Source: Gaiellasilicea sp035525905
Lineage (GTDB): Bacteria; Actinomycetota; Thermoleophilia; Gaiellales; Gaiellaceae
Length of the DNA stretch: 13,127 nucleotides
Direction of reading: 5' to 3'
NCBI GenBank assembly: GCA_035525905.1
Contig: DATLDK010000053.1
Span: 1 to 13,127, forward strand
Shown: in pieces, positions 12,774-13,127 of the stretch
Layout: each line of letters starts with the position of its first letter
Numbering within the stretch: position 1 is the first letter of the stretch
Notes under the pieces: model-generated
Told to the model about the DNA's origin: nothing
Databases searched by the model: none
What the model saw: the letters and a program-made list of their open reading frames with translations, nothing else
Program-made: the position numbers and the translations under genes

Positions 12774-13127
12774 GCCGGCACCTCGGTGCGCACGCGCTCG
12801 CTGGCCGGATGGGCCGACCGCACCCAGTGCCCCTTGCGCAGCTCGCGCAGCTCGGGCATCTGCTCCGTGCAGGAGTCGCCGCCCGCGTAGGGGCACCTCG
12901 GCGCGAAGCGGCAAGCCGCGGGCGGATCGATCAGGTCGGGCGGGCGTCCAGGGATCGCCGTCAAGCGACCTTGGCGGATGCCGTCCCCCTCGAGCTGCGG
13001 CAGAGCGCCGAGCAGCGCCTCCGTGTAGGGGTGTTCGGGGTTGTCGAAGAGATCGAGCGTCGACGCCTGCTCGACGATCTGCCCCGCGTACATGACGATG
13101 ATGTCGTCCGCGGCCTCCGCGACGACC
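12770..13127 (-). CDS. Dipeptide/oligopeptide ABC importer ATPase (OppD/DppD type), C-terminal part
   Basis: The gene enters from the right edge and continues to TGA at 12772-12770; 118 residues are visible. The fragment begins VVAEAADDIIVMYAGQIVEQAST, the region after the H-loop, and includes the oligopeptide/dipeptide transporter C-terminal domain: PHPYTEALLGALP-like HPYTEALLGALP (32-43), LTAIPGRPPDLIDPPAACRFAPRCPYA (55-81). Cysteines 72, 78 and 86 are present; the usual last cysteine of this domain, after GHWV, reads Arg103-Ser104. This domain is reported to bind an iron-sulfur cluster in some family members. ATP hydrolysis motifs lie outside the window. It is the upstream half of a coupled ATPase pair. 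Confidence 0.9.
   Translation of the reverse strand, partial: VVAEAADDIIVMYAGQIVEQASTLDLFDNPEHPYTEALLGALPQLEGDGIRQGRLTAIPGRPPDLIDPPAACRFAPRCPYAGGDSCTEQMPELRELRKGHWVRSAHPASERVRTEVPA

Noticed and set aside
12774..12914. Upstream extension of the OppF-type gene to 12914
   Set aside because: The extra 47 residues are Arg/Ala-rich and lie entirely inside the partner ATPase gene. The ATG at 12773 gives a normal start and the ATGA overlap.
1..13127. CRISPR arrays, tRNA/rRNA genes, insertion sequences or prophage
   Set aside because: I found no regularly spaced repeats, no tRNA-like cloverleaf, no transposase, integrase or phage genes, and nearly all bases are in supported genes.

Overview
The window is high-GC bacterial chromosome, densely packed, with GTG/TTG starts, several apparently leaderless genes and secreted proteins carrying short Cys-bracketed RTX modules. 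Together with a SpoIID-type protein in a presumably non-sporulating context, this suggests a deep-branching actinobacterium, perhaps Thermoleophilia (Gaiellales or Solirubrobacterales). That placement is inference; no rRNA or marker gene is present.

Plus strand: four acyl-CoA catabolism genes run in one direction. They are the end of a methylcrotonyl-CoA carboxylase beta-type carboxyltransferase (1-194), a methylglutaconyl-CoA hydratase-type crotonase (4014-4766), a biotin-carrying methylcrotonyl-CoA carboxylase alpha-type subunit (6105-7724) and an acyl-CoA dehydrogenase (8666-9799). In order this is the core of the leucine/isovalerate (Liu) pathway, but each gene is separated from the next by genes on the opposite strand.

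Minus strand, left: a WD40-like propeller protein with an RTX tail (3909-2722), a small secreted RTX protein (2660-2166), a DHDPS/NAL-superfamily aldolase or deaminase (2139-1297) and a DAO-family FAD oxidoreductase (1315-263). The last two overlap by 19 bp and look like an amino/imino-acid catabolic pair.

Minus strand, middle: a SpoIID/LytB-domain secreted protein whose GHGxGMSQ motif sits at the N-terminus (6063-4753), then an SCP2 sterol-carrier-like protein followed by a DUF2269-like membrane protein (8605-7721).

Minus strand, right: a multi-pass membrane protein with degenerate GGDEF and HD-GYP domains (11811-9796), then two ATPase genes of a dipeptide/oligopeptide ABC importer (12773-11919 and the partial >13127-12770) joined by an ATGA overlap.

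The layout is unusually regular. Each complete plus-strand gene starts at a divergent promoter region of 41-104 bp and ends by overlapping the stop codon of the next minus-strand gene by 4-14 bp, leaving no room for a terminator. Apart from the 107-bp gap at 11812-11918 and the divergent regions there is almost no non-coding DNA, and no stretch over 300 bp lacks a gene. I saw no tRNA, rRNA, CRISPR array or insertion sequence. The most notable items are the doubly degenerate GGDEF/HD-GYP protein, the permuted SpoIID, the carboxylase alpha subunit lacking a BT domain, and the interdigitated catabolic genes.
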